A stretch of 64,000 bases of DNA from Algoriphagus sp. A40 (GCF_002002735.1 NZ_MUNY01000042.1:62001-126000); one strand, 5' to 3'; positions 1-8,336 are shown, numbered from the stretch's first letter. The notes: generated by a model from the letters alone, not told the origin. Made by a program: numbers and translations.

Positions 1-869
1 TTCTGGTCACTCCGCTGATGAGTTGCTCAGCCAGATTGCCTGTTTATATTATTTTGATTGGCCTTACCGTACCGGATGAGACGGTTTTAGGCTTTGTAAA
101 CCTTCAGGCTTTGGCCCTTCTCGGATTGTACCTTTTGGGTATTATCGGAGTGTTGGGAACAGCTTTTCTTTTAAAGTTAATTCTGAAAACAGCGGAAAAG
201 AGTTTCCTGCTTTCCGAACTTCCTCCCTATAGAATCCCAAGGTGGAGTGATGTCGGAATCACCATGTTTGAAAAGTCCAAAACTTTCGTAATGGAAGCAG
301 GAAAGGTCATTTTGGCAATTTCCATAGTGCTTTGGGTTTTGGCATCCTATGGCCCGCCGTCTAGAATGGATCAGATCCGGCTTGAAGGTGAAGCCCGACT
401 TGAGAATGTGACCGATGAAGCTCAAATCGCCGAAATCGAAGCAGAAACGAATTCGCATTTGTTGGAAAATTCCTTCATCGGAATCATGGGCAGGGCAATT
501 GAGCCTGCCATCAAACCTCTGGGCTATGACTGGAAAATAGGTATTGCCCTGATCACTTCCTTTGCTGCTCGTGAGGTTTTCGTATCCACCATGGCCACGA
601 TCTACAGCATCGGAGGCGACTTGGAAGATGAGCTGACTATCCGTGAAAAATTGGATCAGCAAATCAACGCCAACACAGGTGAAAAAACGTTTAACAGAGC
701 AACGGCATTCTCGTTGATGGTTTTCTATGCTTTTGCAATGCAGTGTATGAGTACGGTTGCTGTTGTCAAAAGAGAAACCAAAGGCTGGAAATGGCCCATT
801 ATCCAGACGGTTTATATGAGCGTGCTGGCCTATGTGAGTGCGCTGATTACCTATCAAATCCTATCCTGA
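1..869 (+). CDS. feoB: Ferrous iron transporter FeoB, C-terminal part (5' truncated by window)
   Basis: FeoB is the GTP-driven inner-membrane ferrous iron importer. The reading frame is open from base 3 and the first visible residues are LVTPLMSCSARLPVY, the conserved FeoB core motif around the membrane cysteine. The visible 288 residues hold the second half of the transporter: hydrophobic segments near residues 15-60, an amphipathic stretch, then segments around 98-115, 178-200 and the C-terminal 25 residues. The motif AAREVFVSTMATIYS is another FeoB core signature. An acidic, helix-prone insertion (about residues 120-150) precedes the last core part. The N-terminal G domain lies outside the window. 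A small FeoB-associated gene follows two bases later. Confidence 0.95.
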   Translation, partial: LVTPLMSCSARLPVYIILIGLTVPDETVLGFVNLQALALLGLYLLGIIGVLGTAFLLKLILKTAEKSFLLSELPPYRIPRWSDVGITMFEKSKTFVMEAGKVILAISIVLWVLASYGPPSRMDQIRLEGEARLENVTDEAQIAEIEAETNSHLLENSFIGIMGRAIEPAIKPLGYDWKIGIALITSFAAREVFVSTMATIYSIGGDLEDELTIREKLDQQINANTGEKTFNRATAFSLMVFYAFAMQCMSTVAVVKRETKGWKWPIIQTVYMSVLAYVSALITYQILS

Positions 870-871
870 TC

Positions 872-988
872 ATGTGGCAAGAAATCGGAGTCGGTCTTTT
901 AGTCTTAGGTGCTTTGGTTTATTTGGGGAAAAAGTATTTACTCAAACCCAAAACCCAAGCTGGTTGCGATAAATGCGCAAAGCCCTAA
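872..988 (+). CDS. Small FeoB-associated Cys-rich membrane protein
   Basis: This is a 38-residue protein starting at the ATG two bases after the feoB stop. It has one hydrophobic helix (about residues 6-20), a short basic stretch (KKYLLKPK) and a C-terminal CDKC pair. This is the layout of the small FeoB-associated cysteine-rich proteins found downstream of feoB in Bacteroidota, whose exact role is not settled; a part in iron handling at the FeoB cytoplasmic mouth is inferred. A longer open frame starting at 743 overlaps feoB, but the ATG at 872 gives the sensible protein. A strong terminator follows directly, so feoB and this gene form the end of one operon. Confidence 0.8.
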   Translation: MWQEIGVGLLVLGALVYLGKKYLLKPKTQAGCDKCAKP

Positions 989-995
989 TAATTGT

Positions 996-1024
996 GGGAA
1001 TTCTAAGGAATTCCCCTTTTTTTT
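996..1024 (+). terminator. Rho-independent terminator after feoB operon
   Basis: A perfect 8-bp stem (GGGAATTC, loop TAAG, GAATTCCC) is followed by a run of T residues. It closes the feoB operon just before the flippase gene start. Confidence 0.85.
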
Positions 1025-1037
1025 CTACTTTTCGCCA

Positions 1038-2513
1038 ATGAGTAAAATCGCCCAACAAAGTATCCAAACCACTATTTTTTCTTACATCGGTGTGGTATTG
1101 GGCTATATCAATGTCCTGTGGTTGTATCCTTATGCTTTGGATGCTACCGAGCTGGGCACCTTTCGAACGATTCAGGACTTGGGACTTCTTTTTGTCCCAT
1201 TTGCCCAGTTGGGAGTCGGTCATGGCATTACCCGGTTTTTCCCAAAACTGGAAAAAAATCAATCGGCATTCCTTTCCTACAGTCTTGCATTTTCCCTCTT
1301 GGGGTTTGTTGCAGTTAGCCTGATTTTCTTTGGACTCAAAGACCAAATTATCGGTTTATTCGCCAACAATTCACCGGAAGTGATCAACTTCCTGGGAGTG
1401 GTTTTGTTGATTACCCTTTTCGCTCTGCTTAGCAGCGTGCTCGATGCCTACAGCAGGTCATATCTGAAAGTCGCCATTCCGACCTTTTTCAGGGAGGTTT
1501 TTCTCAGACTTCTGACTTCGGTTTTGGTTGGCATCTACTTGCTGGACTGGATCGGTTTTGATGAAGTCATGCAGGGCCTTGTGGCGGTTTATGGATTTGC
1601 CTTGTTTGGGGTGTTGGTTTATCTGATTTGGTTGGGAAAAGTAGAGTTGGATTTCAGTTGGAAAAGTTTCCCCAAGGGATTCAGAAGCTCATTTATCCGT
1701 TTTAGCCTGATCACATTTTTGGCCACCGCAGCCTCTACTCTGATCATGAAAATCGACAGTATCATGGTCAGTTCCATGGTCAGTCTTGAGGCAAATGCCA
1801 TTTATTCAATTGCCTTTTACATGGCTTTGGTCGTAGAGTTGCCCAGAAGGGCTATTTCTCAGGTTGCGATGCCTGTGATTGCAGATCATTTTGCAAAAAA
1901 CCAGATTGAGGAAATCAACAAACTTTACCGTCAGATTTCCAACCGGCAACTCTATATCTGCCTGCTGCTTTTTGCCCTGATCTGGTCCAATATTGACAGC
2001 ATCTATCACTTTGTCCCAAACCGGGAAATCTATCAGGCCGGAAAATGGGTGGTTTTTTACATTGCTCTGGGCAAAATATTTGACGTCGCCTTCTCTGTCA
2101 ACAGTGAGATTTTGGTCTTTTCCAGATACTACAGGTTCAATCTGGTGCTGACTATAGCCATGAGCATTCTGATCATCGTGGTGAATTACTGGCTGATTCC
2201 GATTTTTGGAATCGAAGGTGCTGCGATTGGTTCAGCCGGGGTAATGCTGGCTTTTAATCTGGTTAAATATGGCTATCTGAAATACAGACTTCAGGTAGAT
2301 CCATTCAGCCTTGAAACTTTAAAAATACTTTTGGTTGGATTTACGGCCTTTTTGGGAATGTTTTTCAATCCGGAATCACTTACTCCGATACTTTTGATCG
2401 TGATTAAATCTATGCTTGTTTTGGGATTGTTCCTAATGATGTCAAGGCTGGTCGGAGTCGGAAAAGACGAAAGGAACTGGATAAAAAGTAAACTAAAAAA
2501 GTCCGGGCCTTAG
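1038..2513 (+). CDS. Polysaccharide flippase, MATE/Wzx-like (oligosaccharide flippase family)
   Basis: This 491-residue integral membrane protein has about 12-14 hydrophobic segments spread over the whole length, as in lipid-linked oligosaccharide flippases of the MOP superfamily (Wzx/RfbX type). The N-terminus (MSKIAQQSIQTTIFSYIGVV) with an early helix, and the repeated motif of short charged loops between helices, fit the family, as does the length. The open frame extends upstream to 909 but that part overlaps the preceding gene and terminator; the ATG at 1038 is the better start. It likely moves an undecaprenyl-linked glycan across the inner membrane. There is no polysaccharide cluster next to it, so the glycan is unknown. 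An MATE-like exporter is a less likely alternative. Confidence 0.8.
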   Translation: MSKIAQQSIQTTIFSYIGVVLGYINVLWLYPYALDATELGTFRTIQDLGLLFVPFAQLGVGHGITRFFPKLEKNQSAFLSYSLAFSLLGFVAVSLIFFGLKDQIIGLFANNSPEVINFLGVVLLITLFALLSSVLDAYSRSYLKVAIPTFFREVFLRLLTSVLVGIYLLDWIGFDEVMQGLVAVYGFALFGVLVYLIWLGKVELDFSWKSFPKGFRSSFIRFSLITFLATAASTLIMKIDSIMVSSMVSLEANAIYSIAFYMALVVELPRRAISQVAMPVIADHFAKNQIEEINKLYRQISNRQLYICLLLFALIWSNIDSIYHFVPNREIYQAGKWVVFYIALGKIFDVAFSVNSEILVFSRYYRFNLVLTIAMSILIIVVNYWLIPIFGIEGAAIGSAGVMLAFNLVKYGYLKYRLQVDPFSLETLKILLVGFTAFLGMFFNPESLTPILLIVIKSMLVLGLFLMMSRLVGVGKDERNWIKSKLKKSGP

Positions 2514-2702
2514 AGTGTTACAAACCTCCGTACTGACAAGATTTGAGCTGCCTTGAAACCGCAAACTTCCACTGTTATCCTGCGTTTTGTGCGAGGTCCT
2601 GTCCCGATTTGCATCGAAACAGGATGAGGCCTGTTTTTGGAGAGGGCTTCACCCATAATTGTAATTAAATTGTGAAGTTTGAACAAGTCGGCGGCCCGGA
2701 CT
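2500..2702. repeat. Imperfect long inverted repeat
   Basis: The ends AGTCCGGGCC and GGCCCGGACT are exact inverted copies about 190 bases apart, and the bases inside the arms keep partial symmetry (ACAAACCT on one side, AAGTTTGAACA on the other). The central part contains CCTGT...ACAGG symmetry. The left arm overlaps the last codons of the flippase gene. It may be a non-autonomous palindromic element or a remnant; copy number elsewhere is unknown. Confidence 0.4.
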
Positions 2703-2954
2703 CCACAAATATACGGGATCAGAACTGTAGAGTTTGGCATATTCCCACAGAAATAACTCAAAGAAGAAACAGAAAAAAGTCCATTCTGAAGCCTTTTGGA
2801 TTTTACCCAAATTTTATTTCCCTTAAAATCATCATATCCCTGGAGAAAATGAGGATTTCATCCATTCATTCAAAAAATTCAGAATTTTATTTTGCGATTT
2901 TCTGGATAGATTACTGGTCTTCAAATAACTTTGCACCGCAAACCCACGGTTACC
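2514..2954. other. Intergenic region with a large inverted repeat
   Basis: About 440 bases hold no supported gene. The stretch begins inside one arm of an inverted repeat (GTCCGGGCC near 2501, GGCCCGGAC near 2692). A short hairpin ACAGG...CCTGT followed by T residues near 2619-2638 could end the flippase transcript. The last part carries the probable promoter of the stress protein. An 83-codon minus-strand frame here has no family features and is not called. Confidence 0.5.
2926..2933 (+). promoter_or_regulatory. Candidate Bacteroidota -7 element (stress protein)
   Basis: TAACTTTG matches the TAnnTTTG -7 consensus of Bacteroidota and lies 22 bases before the ATG at 2955. No clear -33 TTTG at the right spacing was seen, so this is tentative. 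Confidence 0.4.
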
Positions 2955-3878
2955 ATGTACTTGATTAAGAAATTGATTGTTTGTCTCGATCAGACTCCTT
3001 TGGATCAAACGCTGATAGAGCATGCAGCCTTTATAGCCAAGGTCAATCAAACGAAGAAAATCTACTTTTCCAATGTCATAAAGAACCTTTCCATTCCAAA
3101 AGAAGTCCTGGAGGAATTTCCAAATTTGATCGAAAACATGATCAATGAAAGGAAAGAAGCCATGGAAAAATTGGTCAACGAACATTTCCCTGAAATCAAA
3201 GGTCTAGCCATCAGTTATGTAGTCAAGGAAGGAAATCTTTCTAAGAAAATCCTGAAGCTGGCAGAGGAAAAATCAGCAGATATGATCCTGATTGGCCGTA
3301 AGGTAGATTTACCAGGTACAGGTGTTGCCTCCCAAAGACTTGCAAGAAGAGCCAGTTGTTCTCTTTTGATCGTACCAGAAGGATCCAAGCCAAGAATCAC
3401 AAAGCTCCTTGTCCCAAGTGATTTTTCTGATTATTCCAAAGACGCCCTAGAAGAAGCCATCATGATAGCAGCAAAGCACGGTGGTAAAGCCGAAATCGTC
3501 TGCCAGAATGTCTTTACCGTTCCCTCGGGTTACCATTTTACAGGTAAAAGCTATGAGGAATTCACCGAAATTATGAAGATGCACGCAGAGATCGATTACC
3601 GGAAATTCATCCGGAAAATCGACACCAAAGGCATCAAAATCACCCCGATTTACACCAAAGATGATGACGACGATCCTGTTCAGGAGATTGTTTCCAAAGC
3701 AATGGAAATAGATGCTGATGCAATCATTATCGGAGTAAAAGGGCGAACAGCAGCCACCGCGCTCTTTATCGGCAGTATGGCTGAGCGCCTGATCCAATTC
3801 AACGACAGTCTGCCTCTGCTGGTAACAAGGCCAAAAGGTAAGAATGCCGGGATTTTGGATTACATTTTGGAGATTTGA
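2955..3878 (+). CDS. Tandem universal stress protein (two UspA domains)
   Basis: This is a 307-residue cytoplasmic protein with two UspA folds, roughly residues 1-140 and 150-295. Each begins with a buried strand and a signature such as KLIVCLDQT or KLLVPSDFS. The second domain has the nucleotide-binding pattern G-2x-G-9x-GS (GVKGRTAATALFIGS); in the first domain this pattern is broken, so only one site may bind ATP. Tandem UspA proteins of about 300 residues are common in Bacteroidota and are linked to survival under stress; the exact role here is unknown. A TTG upstream (2931) would add eight residues, but it coincides with the likely promoter, so the ATG at 2955 is preferred. Confidence 0.88.
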   Translation: MYLIKKLIVCLDQTPLDQTLIEHAAFIAKVNQTKKIYFSNVIKNLSIPKEVLEEFPNLIENMINERKEAMEKLVNEHFPEIKGLAISYVVKEGNLSKKILKLAEEKSADMILIGRKVDLPGTGVASQRLARRASCSLLIVPEGSKPRITKLLVPSDFSDYSKDALEEAIMIAAKHGGKAEIVCQNVFTVPSGYHFTGKSYEEFTEIMKMHAEIDYRKFIRKIDTKGIKITPIYTKDDDDDPVQEIVSKAMEIDADAIIIGVKGRTAATALFIGSMAERLIQFNDSLPLLVTRPKGKNAGILDYILEI

Positions 3879-3897
3879 TTTCAGCAGGAATAGGGAA

Positions 3898-3922
3898 AGA
3901 GTCAGTAAAACTGGCTCTTTTT
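3898..3922 (+). terminator. Rho-independent terminator after stress protein
   Basis: AGAGTCAG pairs with CTGGCTCT across a TAAAA loop (one G-T pair), followed by TTTTT. It lies 20 bases after the stop codon. Confidence 0.75.
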
Positions 3923-4093
3923 GGTTTAACCCGGACTATGCATTAGAATTCGTAACGAGGCCTCAAAACGCAAGAAAATCAGTCACTTTGGATCCCGATG
4001 GCTATCGGGAGAAAAGTGAAGCGCAGCGGCTGATTTTGAAGCGGTTTGAGGCAGCAGTAGATTTTCTAATGCATATTTCGGGTTTCATTAAAC
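3923..4093. repeat. Long imperfect palindrome (REP/MITE-like element)
   Basis: A 170-base stretch folds on itself along its length. The outer arms share ATGCATTAGAA (3938-3948) and TTCTAATGCAT (4064-4074), flanked by GGTTTAACCCGG and CCCGAAA-like ends. Inner paired blocks are GAGGCCTCAAAACG with CGGTTTGAGGC, and AAAATCAG with CTGATTTT. The centre is a GC-rich hairpin, CCCGATGGCTATCGGG. It codes for nothing recognisable and sits between two genes, like a non-autonomous palindromic repeat unit; other copies cannot be tested here. Confidence 0.6.
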
Positions 4094-4126
4094 CCTATTT
4101 CTCCAAGTCAGTCTAAAGACCCGAGA

Positions 4127-4672
4127 ATGAAACAAACCGACCAACAAATTCTGGAGCAGATCAAATCTCCCTTTACCAGGGAAATTGGCTTCAGGCAGTT
4201 GATCGAAGCCTACCAGCGAAAAATCTATCACGTCATTCGCAGAATGGTCATCATCCATGAAGACGCCGATGATCTCACCCAAAACACCTTCATCAAAGCC
4301 TATCGTAACATCGATAAATTTGAGGGAAATGCGGCCATTTTCACCTGGCTGTACCGGATAGCAACCAATGAAGCCCTGAGTTTTCTTGAAAAAAAGAAGA
4401 AACGATTTTTCTTTTCTATCGATGACCATCAGGAAAAAATGGAATCCTATCTCGATCAGCCCGGAAATCTCAACGGCGATGAAATTCAAATCCGACTTCA
4501 AAAAGCCCTTTTAAAACTGCCTGAAAAGCAAAGATTGGTCTTTCATTTGAAATATCAGGAAGAGTTGACCTATGAACAAATGTCAGAAATCACCGGTACA
4601 AGTGTGGGGGCATTGAAGGCCAGCTACCATCACGCTGTCAAAAAAATAGAACAATCTGTACTGTCCGAATAA
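4127..4672 (+). CDS. ECF-type RNA polymerase sigma factor
   Basis: This 181-residue protein has the two-domain layout of extracytoplasmic-function sigma factors. Region 2 spans about residues 25-90, with the DADDLTQNTFIKAYRNIDKF motif that contacts the core enzyme and the -10 element. A charged linker follows (about 90-120), then region 4 (about 125-178) with LPEKQRLVFHLKYQEELTYE and a helix-turn-helix ending in GALKASYHHAVKKIEQ. It is followed after 31 bases by a small single-pass membrane protein and then a Spy-like periplasmic protein, a layout typical of a sigma factor with a membrane-bound regulator. The signal it responds to is unknown, though envelope stress is a fair inference. Confidence 0.9.
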   Translation: MKQTDQQILEQIKSPFTREIGFRQLIEAYQRKIYHVIRRMVIIHEDADDLTQNTFIKAYRNIDKFEGNAAIFTWLYRIATNEALSFLEKKKKRFFFSIDDHQEKMESYLDQPGNLNGDEIQIRLQKALLKLPEKQRLVFHLKYQEELTYEQMSEITGTSVGALKASYHHAVKKIEQSVLSE

Positions 4673-4703
4673 ACTTAACCTATTCACCCAAGTCTAACTT
4701 ACG

Positions 4704-5063
4704 ATGAACCACTTTCCAAAACTGAAAGATTTCCAATCGCCGGAAGGCTATTTTGACCGATTGCCTGACCAAATCATTGAAAAGGCAATGGCTCGGAAAT
4801 CTTATTCATGGACCAAATATGCAGCTGCCGCAGTATTCCTGCTTGGTTTGGGTTTATCCTGGCAGCTGGGGCTATTTGTACCAGATCCACAGCCACTTAC
4901 AATAGAAGAAGAAGCTAATCTATATATTGAAAGCCAAGTCTGGACCGCTGAAGACATCCTGAGTTTGTCAGAGGACCCAAATGCCCTATTGGACCAAATA
5001 ATTGAAGAGGAAATGCCCGCATCCGAAGAGTTGTGGGCAGAAGATGAACTAAACTGGTTTTAA
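4704..5063 (+). CDS. Small membrane protein, probable anti-sigma partner
   Basis: This 119-residue protein has about 36 cytoplasmic residues, a single transmembrane helix (about 37-55, YAAAAVFLLGLGLSWQLGLF) and a strongly acidic C-terminal part. That topology, directly behind an ECF sigma gene and ahead of a periplasmic protein, suggests an anti-sigma or sigma-regulating protein, but no zinc-binding HxxxCxxC motif or other known anti-sigma signature is visible. The stop is five bases before the next start, so the three genes are probably co-transcribed. The assignment rests on context only. Confidence 0.65.
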   Translation: MNHFPKLKDFQSPEGYFDRLPDQIIEKAMARKSYSWTKYAAAAVFLLGLGLSWQLGLFVPDPQPLTIEEEANLYIESQVWTAEDILSLSEDPNALLDQIIEEEMPASEELWAEDELNWF

Positions 5064-5068
5064 GAACT

Positions 5069-5497
5069 ATGAAAAAAACATATCTAATCGCATTGATCAT
5101 GTTCCTGAGTTTAAGCTCAGTCGCTTTGGCACAAAGACCGCCTGTAGATCAGGAAAAACTTCAAGCTGCAAGAATTGCCTTTATCACCACCCGGATCGAC
5201 TTGAAACCCGAGCAGGCTGAAAAATTTTGGCCGATTTTCAACGAATACAACGACGATCGGGAAGCGACGATGAAGCAGATTTCTCAATTGGGAAAAGACC
5301 TGGAAACTATCAGCGAAGAAGAAGCCAAAACACGGATCCAAAAGCGGTTCCAGCTACAAAGTGAATTATTGAAAGAAGAACAGACATTTGTAAACGATGC
5401 ATCAAAGGTTTTGTCTTCCAAACAGATCCTGATGCTTAACAATATAGCCCGGGATTTTAACCGGCACCTCTATCAAAGAGGAAGAGATGATAAATAA
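5069..5497 (+). CDS. Exported Spy/CpxP-like helical protein
   Basis: This 142-residue protein has a clear signal peptide (MKKTYLIALIMFLSLSSVALAQ). The mature part is almost wholly helical and charged, with LKPEQAEKFWPIFNEYNDDR, which resembles the LTxxQ-type repeat of Spy/CpxP periplasmic chaperones, and a second related block LSSKQILMLNNIARDFNRHL. Proteins of this kind are common in Bacteroidota behind ECF sigma factors. A role as periplasmic sensor or chaperone that feeds back on the sigma factor is an inference. It ends just before a bidirectional terminator. Confidence 0.7.
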   Translation: MKKTYLIALIMFLSLSSVALAQRPPVDQEKLQAARIAFITTRIDLKPEQAEKFWPIFNEYNDDREATMKQISQLGKDLETISEEEAKTRIQKRFQLQSELLKEEQTFVNDASKVLSSKQILMLNNIARDFNRHLYQRGRDDK

Positions 5498-5527
5498 AAA
5501 AAATGGCCCTGACGGGCCATTTTTTTT
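5498..5527. terminator. Bidirectional terminator between convergent genes
   Basis: A run of A, ATGGCCC, loop TGAC, GGGCCAT and a run of T form a symmetric hairpin that can stop both the sigma-factor operon (+) and mscL (-), whose stop codon lies at its right edge. Confidence 0.85.
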
Positions 5528-5948
5528 ATTGTTTTTTGAGCAAATCTCTGATTTCCTCCAGAAGCTTTTCTGAAGGGGTTGGCTCTGGTGGTGCCGCAGG
5601 TGCAGGGGCTTCCTCTTTTTTCTTGTTCATTTGATTGATTCCCTTGATTGCCAGGAAGATCACAAAAGCAATGATGGCAAAATCAACAATGTTTTGAATA
5701 AACATGCCATAATTCAGCGTTACTGCTGCCACAGTTTCTCCCAGCTCATTGGTGGTCTCTTCTTTCAGAATCAGTTTCAAAGCTTTGAAATCCACTCCAC
5801 CGATCAAAAGCCCAATTGGAGGCATGACTACATCGTTGACAAAAGAAGAAACAATCTTACCAAAAGCTCCGCCGATGATCACACCGACTGCAAGGTCTAT
5901 TACATTGCCTTTGACGGCAAACTCTTTAAACTCTTTCAATAATCCCAT
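5526..5948 (-). CDS. mscL: Large-conductance mechanosensitive channel MscL
   Basis: MscL is a homopentameric inner-membrane channel that opens under high membrane tension and releases solutes in hypo-osmotic shock. The 140-residue protein has the conserved N-terminus [20 protein letters not shown], the TM1 gate helix with [12 protein letters not shown], a periplasmic loop (about 45-75), TM2 ([20 protein letters not shown]) and a cytoplasmic helix after an AP-rich linker ([21 protein letters not shown]). Length and motif order match the family exactly. Confidence 0.97.
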   Translation of the reverse strand: MGLLKEFKEFAVKGNVIDLAVGVIIGGAFGKIVSSFVNDVVMPPIGLLIGGVDFKALKLILKEETTNELGETVAAVTLNYGMFIQNIVDFAIIAFVIFLAIKGINQMNKKKEEAPAPAAPPEPTPSEKLLEEIRDLLKKQ

Positions 5949-6089
5949 AAAGTTTCAGGTTGGTTGAAGTATAGATCAATATTCTGAAAATTACGCTTTT
6001 GTGCAACTCTCTTTTTGGAAATCATTCCCTTTTAGAAGGAAAAACCAAAACTATCCTAAATCTTTGAACCAAGGACCTCTATTTTTCAT

Positions 6090-6097
6090 TAACCTTG
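6090..6097 (+). promoter_or_regulatory. Candidate Bacteroidota promoter for oligopeptidase
   Basis: TAACCTTG resembles the -7 consensus TAnnTTTG and lies 18 bases before the ATG at 6115; a TTTG at 6063-6066 could be the -33 element with a slightly long spacer. Confidence 0.4.
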
Positions 6098-6114
6098 CAA
6101 CAAAATTCAGCGGA

Positions 6115-8157
6115 ATGAAAGCCCCAATTGCCCCTCAAAAAGCCCAACTTTTAGAAATTCACGGCCACGAGCGCATCGACAACTATTACTGGATGAACGA
6201 CCGGGAAAACCCTGAAGTCATCGCATACCTCGAAGCTGAAAACGCCTACCTCAAAGAGGTGATGAAACCGACTGAAGAGTTTCAAAAATCGCTTTTTGAA
6301 GAAATGAAAGGGCGGATCAAGGAGGATGACCAGACCGTCCCCTATTTCAAGTCCGGTTATTTCTGGTACGTCCGATATGAGAAAGGTGGAGAATATCCAA
6401 TCTATTGCAGGAAAAAAGAGTCCAAAGACGGTCCGGAAGAAATAATTCTCGATGTTAACCAGCTTGCTGAAGGAAAATCCTACTACCAAGTCGGAGGCAC
6501 TTCCACAACTCCGGATCAAAAGATTCTGGCCTTCGCTTCTGATGAGGTGGGAAGGAGGATTTATACCATTTGGTTTAAAAATCTGGAAACCGGAGAGATC
6601 TATTCTGAATTCATCCCGGAAATCACCGGAAATCTCGTTTGGGCAGCTGATAACCAAACTCTTTTTTACTCCAAACAAGATCCGGAAACACTCCGCTCCT
6701 ATCGGATTTACAAACACAAACTTGGAACGGATGTCTCAGCCGATGAATTGATTTTTGAGGAAACCGATGAGGAGTTTTCCTGCATGGTTCACAAGTCCAA
6801 AACTGAAGAATACCTCTTTATCCACTCCGAAAGCACGATTTCTTCGGAAATGAGATTTCTGAAATCGGACCAACCAACTGGTGAATTTCAGATCCTTCAA
6901 GAAAGAATCCCCTTCTTGGAATACGCGGCTGATCATTTTGGAGAATTCTTCTGGATCCGAACAAATGAGAATGCCCAGAATTTCAAATTGGTCAAAACTC
7001 CTGTTTCGGCTCCGAAAAAAGAAAACTGGACAGATGTTATCGAACATCGGCCTGAGGTACTGCTGGAGGATTTTGACCTTTTCTCCAGATATCTGGTCAC
7101 CCAAGAACGGATAAACGGATTGACCAAGATCCAGATCAAACCTTGGGAAGGAGAAAGTTTTACCCTTAAGTTCGATGACGAGACTTATACTGCCTGGATC
7201 AGCACCAATCCTGAATTTGACACGGATATCCTCCGTTTTGGCTATAATTCTCTGGTGACGCCTAGCTCAGTTTTTGACTTTGATCTGATTTCTGGAGAAA
7301 AAACTTTACTCAAACAACAGGAAGTAATAGGAGGATATGATCATTCACTATACCATTCTGAGCGGATTTGGGCTACTTCCGCTGATGGTACACAAGTCCC
7401 GATTTCGCTGGTGTACAAAAAATCACTTTTCGCCAAAAATGGTCAATGCCCACTCCTGCTATACTCCTACGGGTCTTATGGGTACAGCATGGATGCTTAC
7501 TTTTCAAGTAATCGATTGAGTCTTTTGGATCGCGGATTTGCTTTTGCCATCGCCCATATTCGAGGTGGAGAGGATTTGGGAAGGCATTGGTATGAGCAGG
7601 GAAAGATGCTGAACAAGCGAAATACCTTTACGGATTTCATTACCTGTGCTGAGCATTTGATTGCAGAAAAATATACCTCCCCTGCGCATCTGTATGCCAT
7701 GGGAGGAAGTGCGGGAGGTTTGCTTGTCGGCGCAGTAATCAATATGAGACCTGAGCTTTTCAATGGTGCGATTGCCAATGTTCCTTTCGTAGACGTGGTG
7801 ACCACCATGTTGGATGAAAGTATTCCATTGACAACAGGGGAATTTCAAGAATGGGGAAATCCTAAAGACTTGGAATACTACGACTACATGCTATCCTATT
7901 CTCCTTATGACAATGTGGAGGCCAAAGTTTACCCAAACCTGCTCGTTACCTCTGGTTTGCATGATTCGCAGGTCCAATATTGGGAACCCACCAAGTGGGT
8001 GGCCAAGTTGCGGGAAATGAAAACAGACCAGAACTTATTGTTGCTTGATACAAATATGGATGCCGGGCACGGAGGAGCTTCAGGGCGTTTTAATGCGCTC
8101 AAAGAACTGGCGCTGGAATATGCCTTTTTGCTGATGCTTGAAGAGAAAAGAGCATAG
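6115..8157 (+). CDS. ptrB: Oligopeptidase B-like serine peptidase (family S9A)
   Basis: This 680-residue protein matches oligopeptidase B (protease II), which cleaves short peptides after basic residues. The N-terminal half is a seven-bladed propeller that starts with the typical HGHERIDNYYWMND motif. The C-terminal alpha/beta-hydrolase domain carries the triad: Ser532 in MGGSAGGLLVG, Asp617 in SGLHDSQVQYWEP and His652 in AGHGGASGR. The last two motifs are diagnostic for the S9A branch. There is no signal peptide, so the enzyme should be cytoplasmic. The frame is open upstream to a GTG at 6001, but the ATG at 6115 gives the usual family length and follows a candidate promoter. It is transcribed alone. 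Confidence 0.92.
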   Translation: MKAPIAPQKAQLLEIHGHERIDNYYWMNDRENPEVIAYLEAENAYLKEVMKPTEEFQKSLFEEMKGRIKEDDQTVPYFKSGYFWYVRYEKGGEYPIYCRKKESKDGPEEIILDVNQLAEGKSYYQVGGTSTTPDQKILAFASDEVGRRIYTIWFKNLETGEIYSEFIPEITGNLVWAADNQTLFYSKQDPETLRSYRIYKHKLGTDVSADELIFEETDEEFSCMVHKSKTEEYLFIHSESTISSEMRFLKSDQPTGEFQILQERIPFLEYAADHFGEFFWIRTNENAQNFKLVKTPVSAPKKENWTDVIEHRPEVLLEDFDLFSRYLVTQERINGLTKIQIKPWEGESFTLKFDDETYTAWISTNPEFDTDILRFGYNSLVTPSSVFDFDLISGEKTLLKQQEVIGGYDHSLYHSERIWATSADGTQVPISLVYKKSLFAKNGQCPLLLYSYGSYGYSMDAYFSSNRLSLLDRGFAFAIAHIRGGEDLGRHWYEQGKMLNKRNTFTDFITCAEHLIAEKYTSPAHLYAMGGSAGGLLVGAVINMRPELFNGAIANVPFVDVVTTMLDESIPLTTGEFQEWGNPKDLEYYDYMLSYSPYDNVEAKVYPNLLVTSGLHDSQVQYWEPTKWVAKLREMKTDQNLLLLDTNMDAGHGGASGRFNALKELALEYAFLLMLEEKRA

Positions 8158-8304
8158 AACTCATTTTCCAGTATCTAAATTACAAATTCAAGCTATGGAG
8201 GGTAAGCCGACCGTATTTTGAAAAAGGAACCATTTGACTATCAATCTGATTTACATATAGCAGTCATAAAAAATAAGTCAAAGAAGGGAAATGCGAATTT
8301 TTCC

Positions 8305-8312
8305 TAACTTTG
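8305..8312 (+). promoter_or_regulatory. Candidate -7 element of the mgsA-pfkA operon
   Basis: TAACTTTG fits TAnnTTTG and lies 24 bases before the mgsA ATG. A clear -33 element was not found. Confidence 0.45.
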
Positions 8313-8336
8313 ACTCAAACCTATTAGCACCTATTC

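Noticed and set aside
177..857. 226-codon minus-strand frame over feoB
   Set aside because: It is a shadow of the feoB coding sequence, which has unmistakable FeoB motifs.
2510..2761. 83-codon minus-strand frame in the inverted repeat region
   Set aside because: It coincides with the palindromic repeat, overlaps the flippase end and has no recognisable feature.
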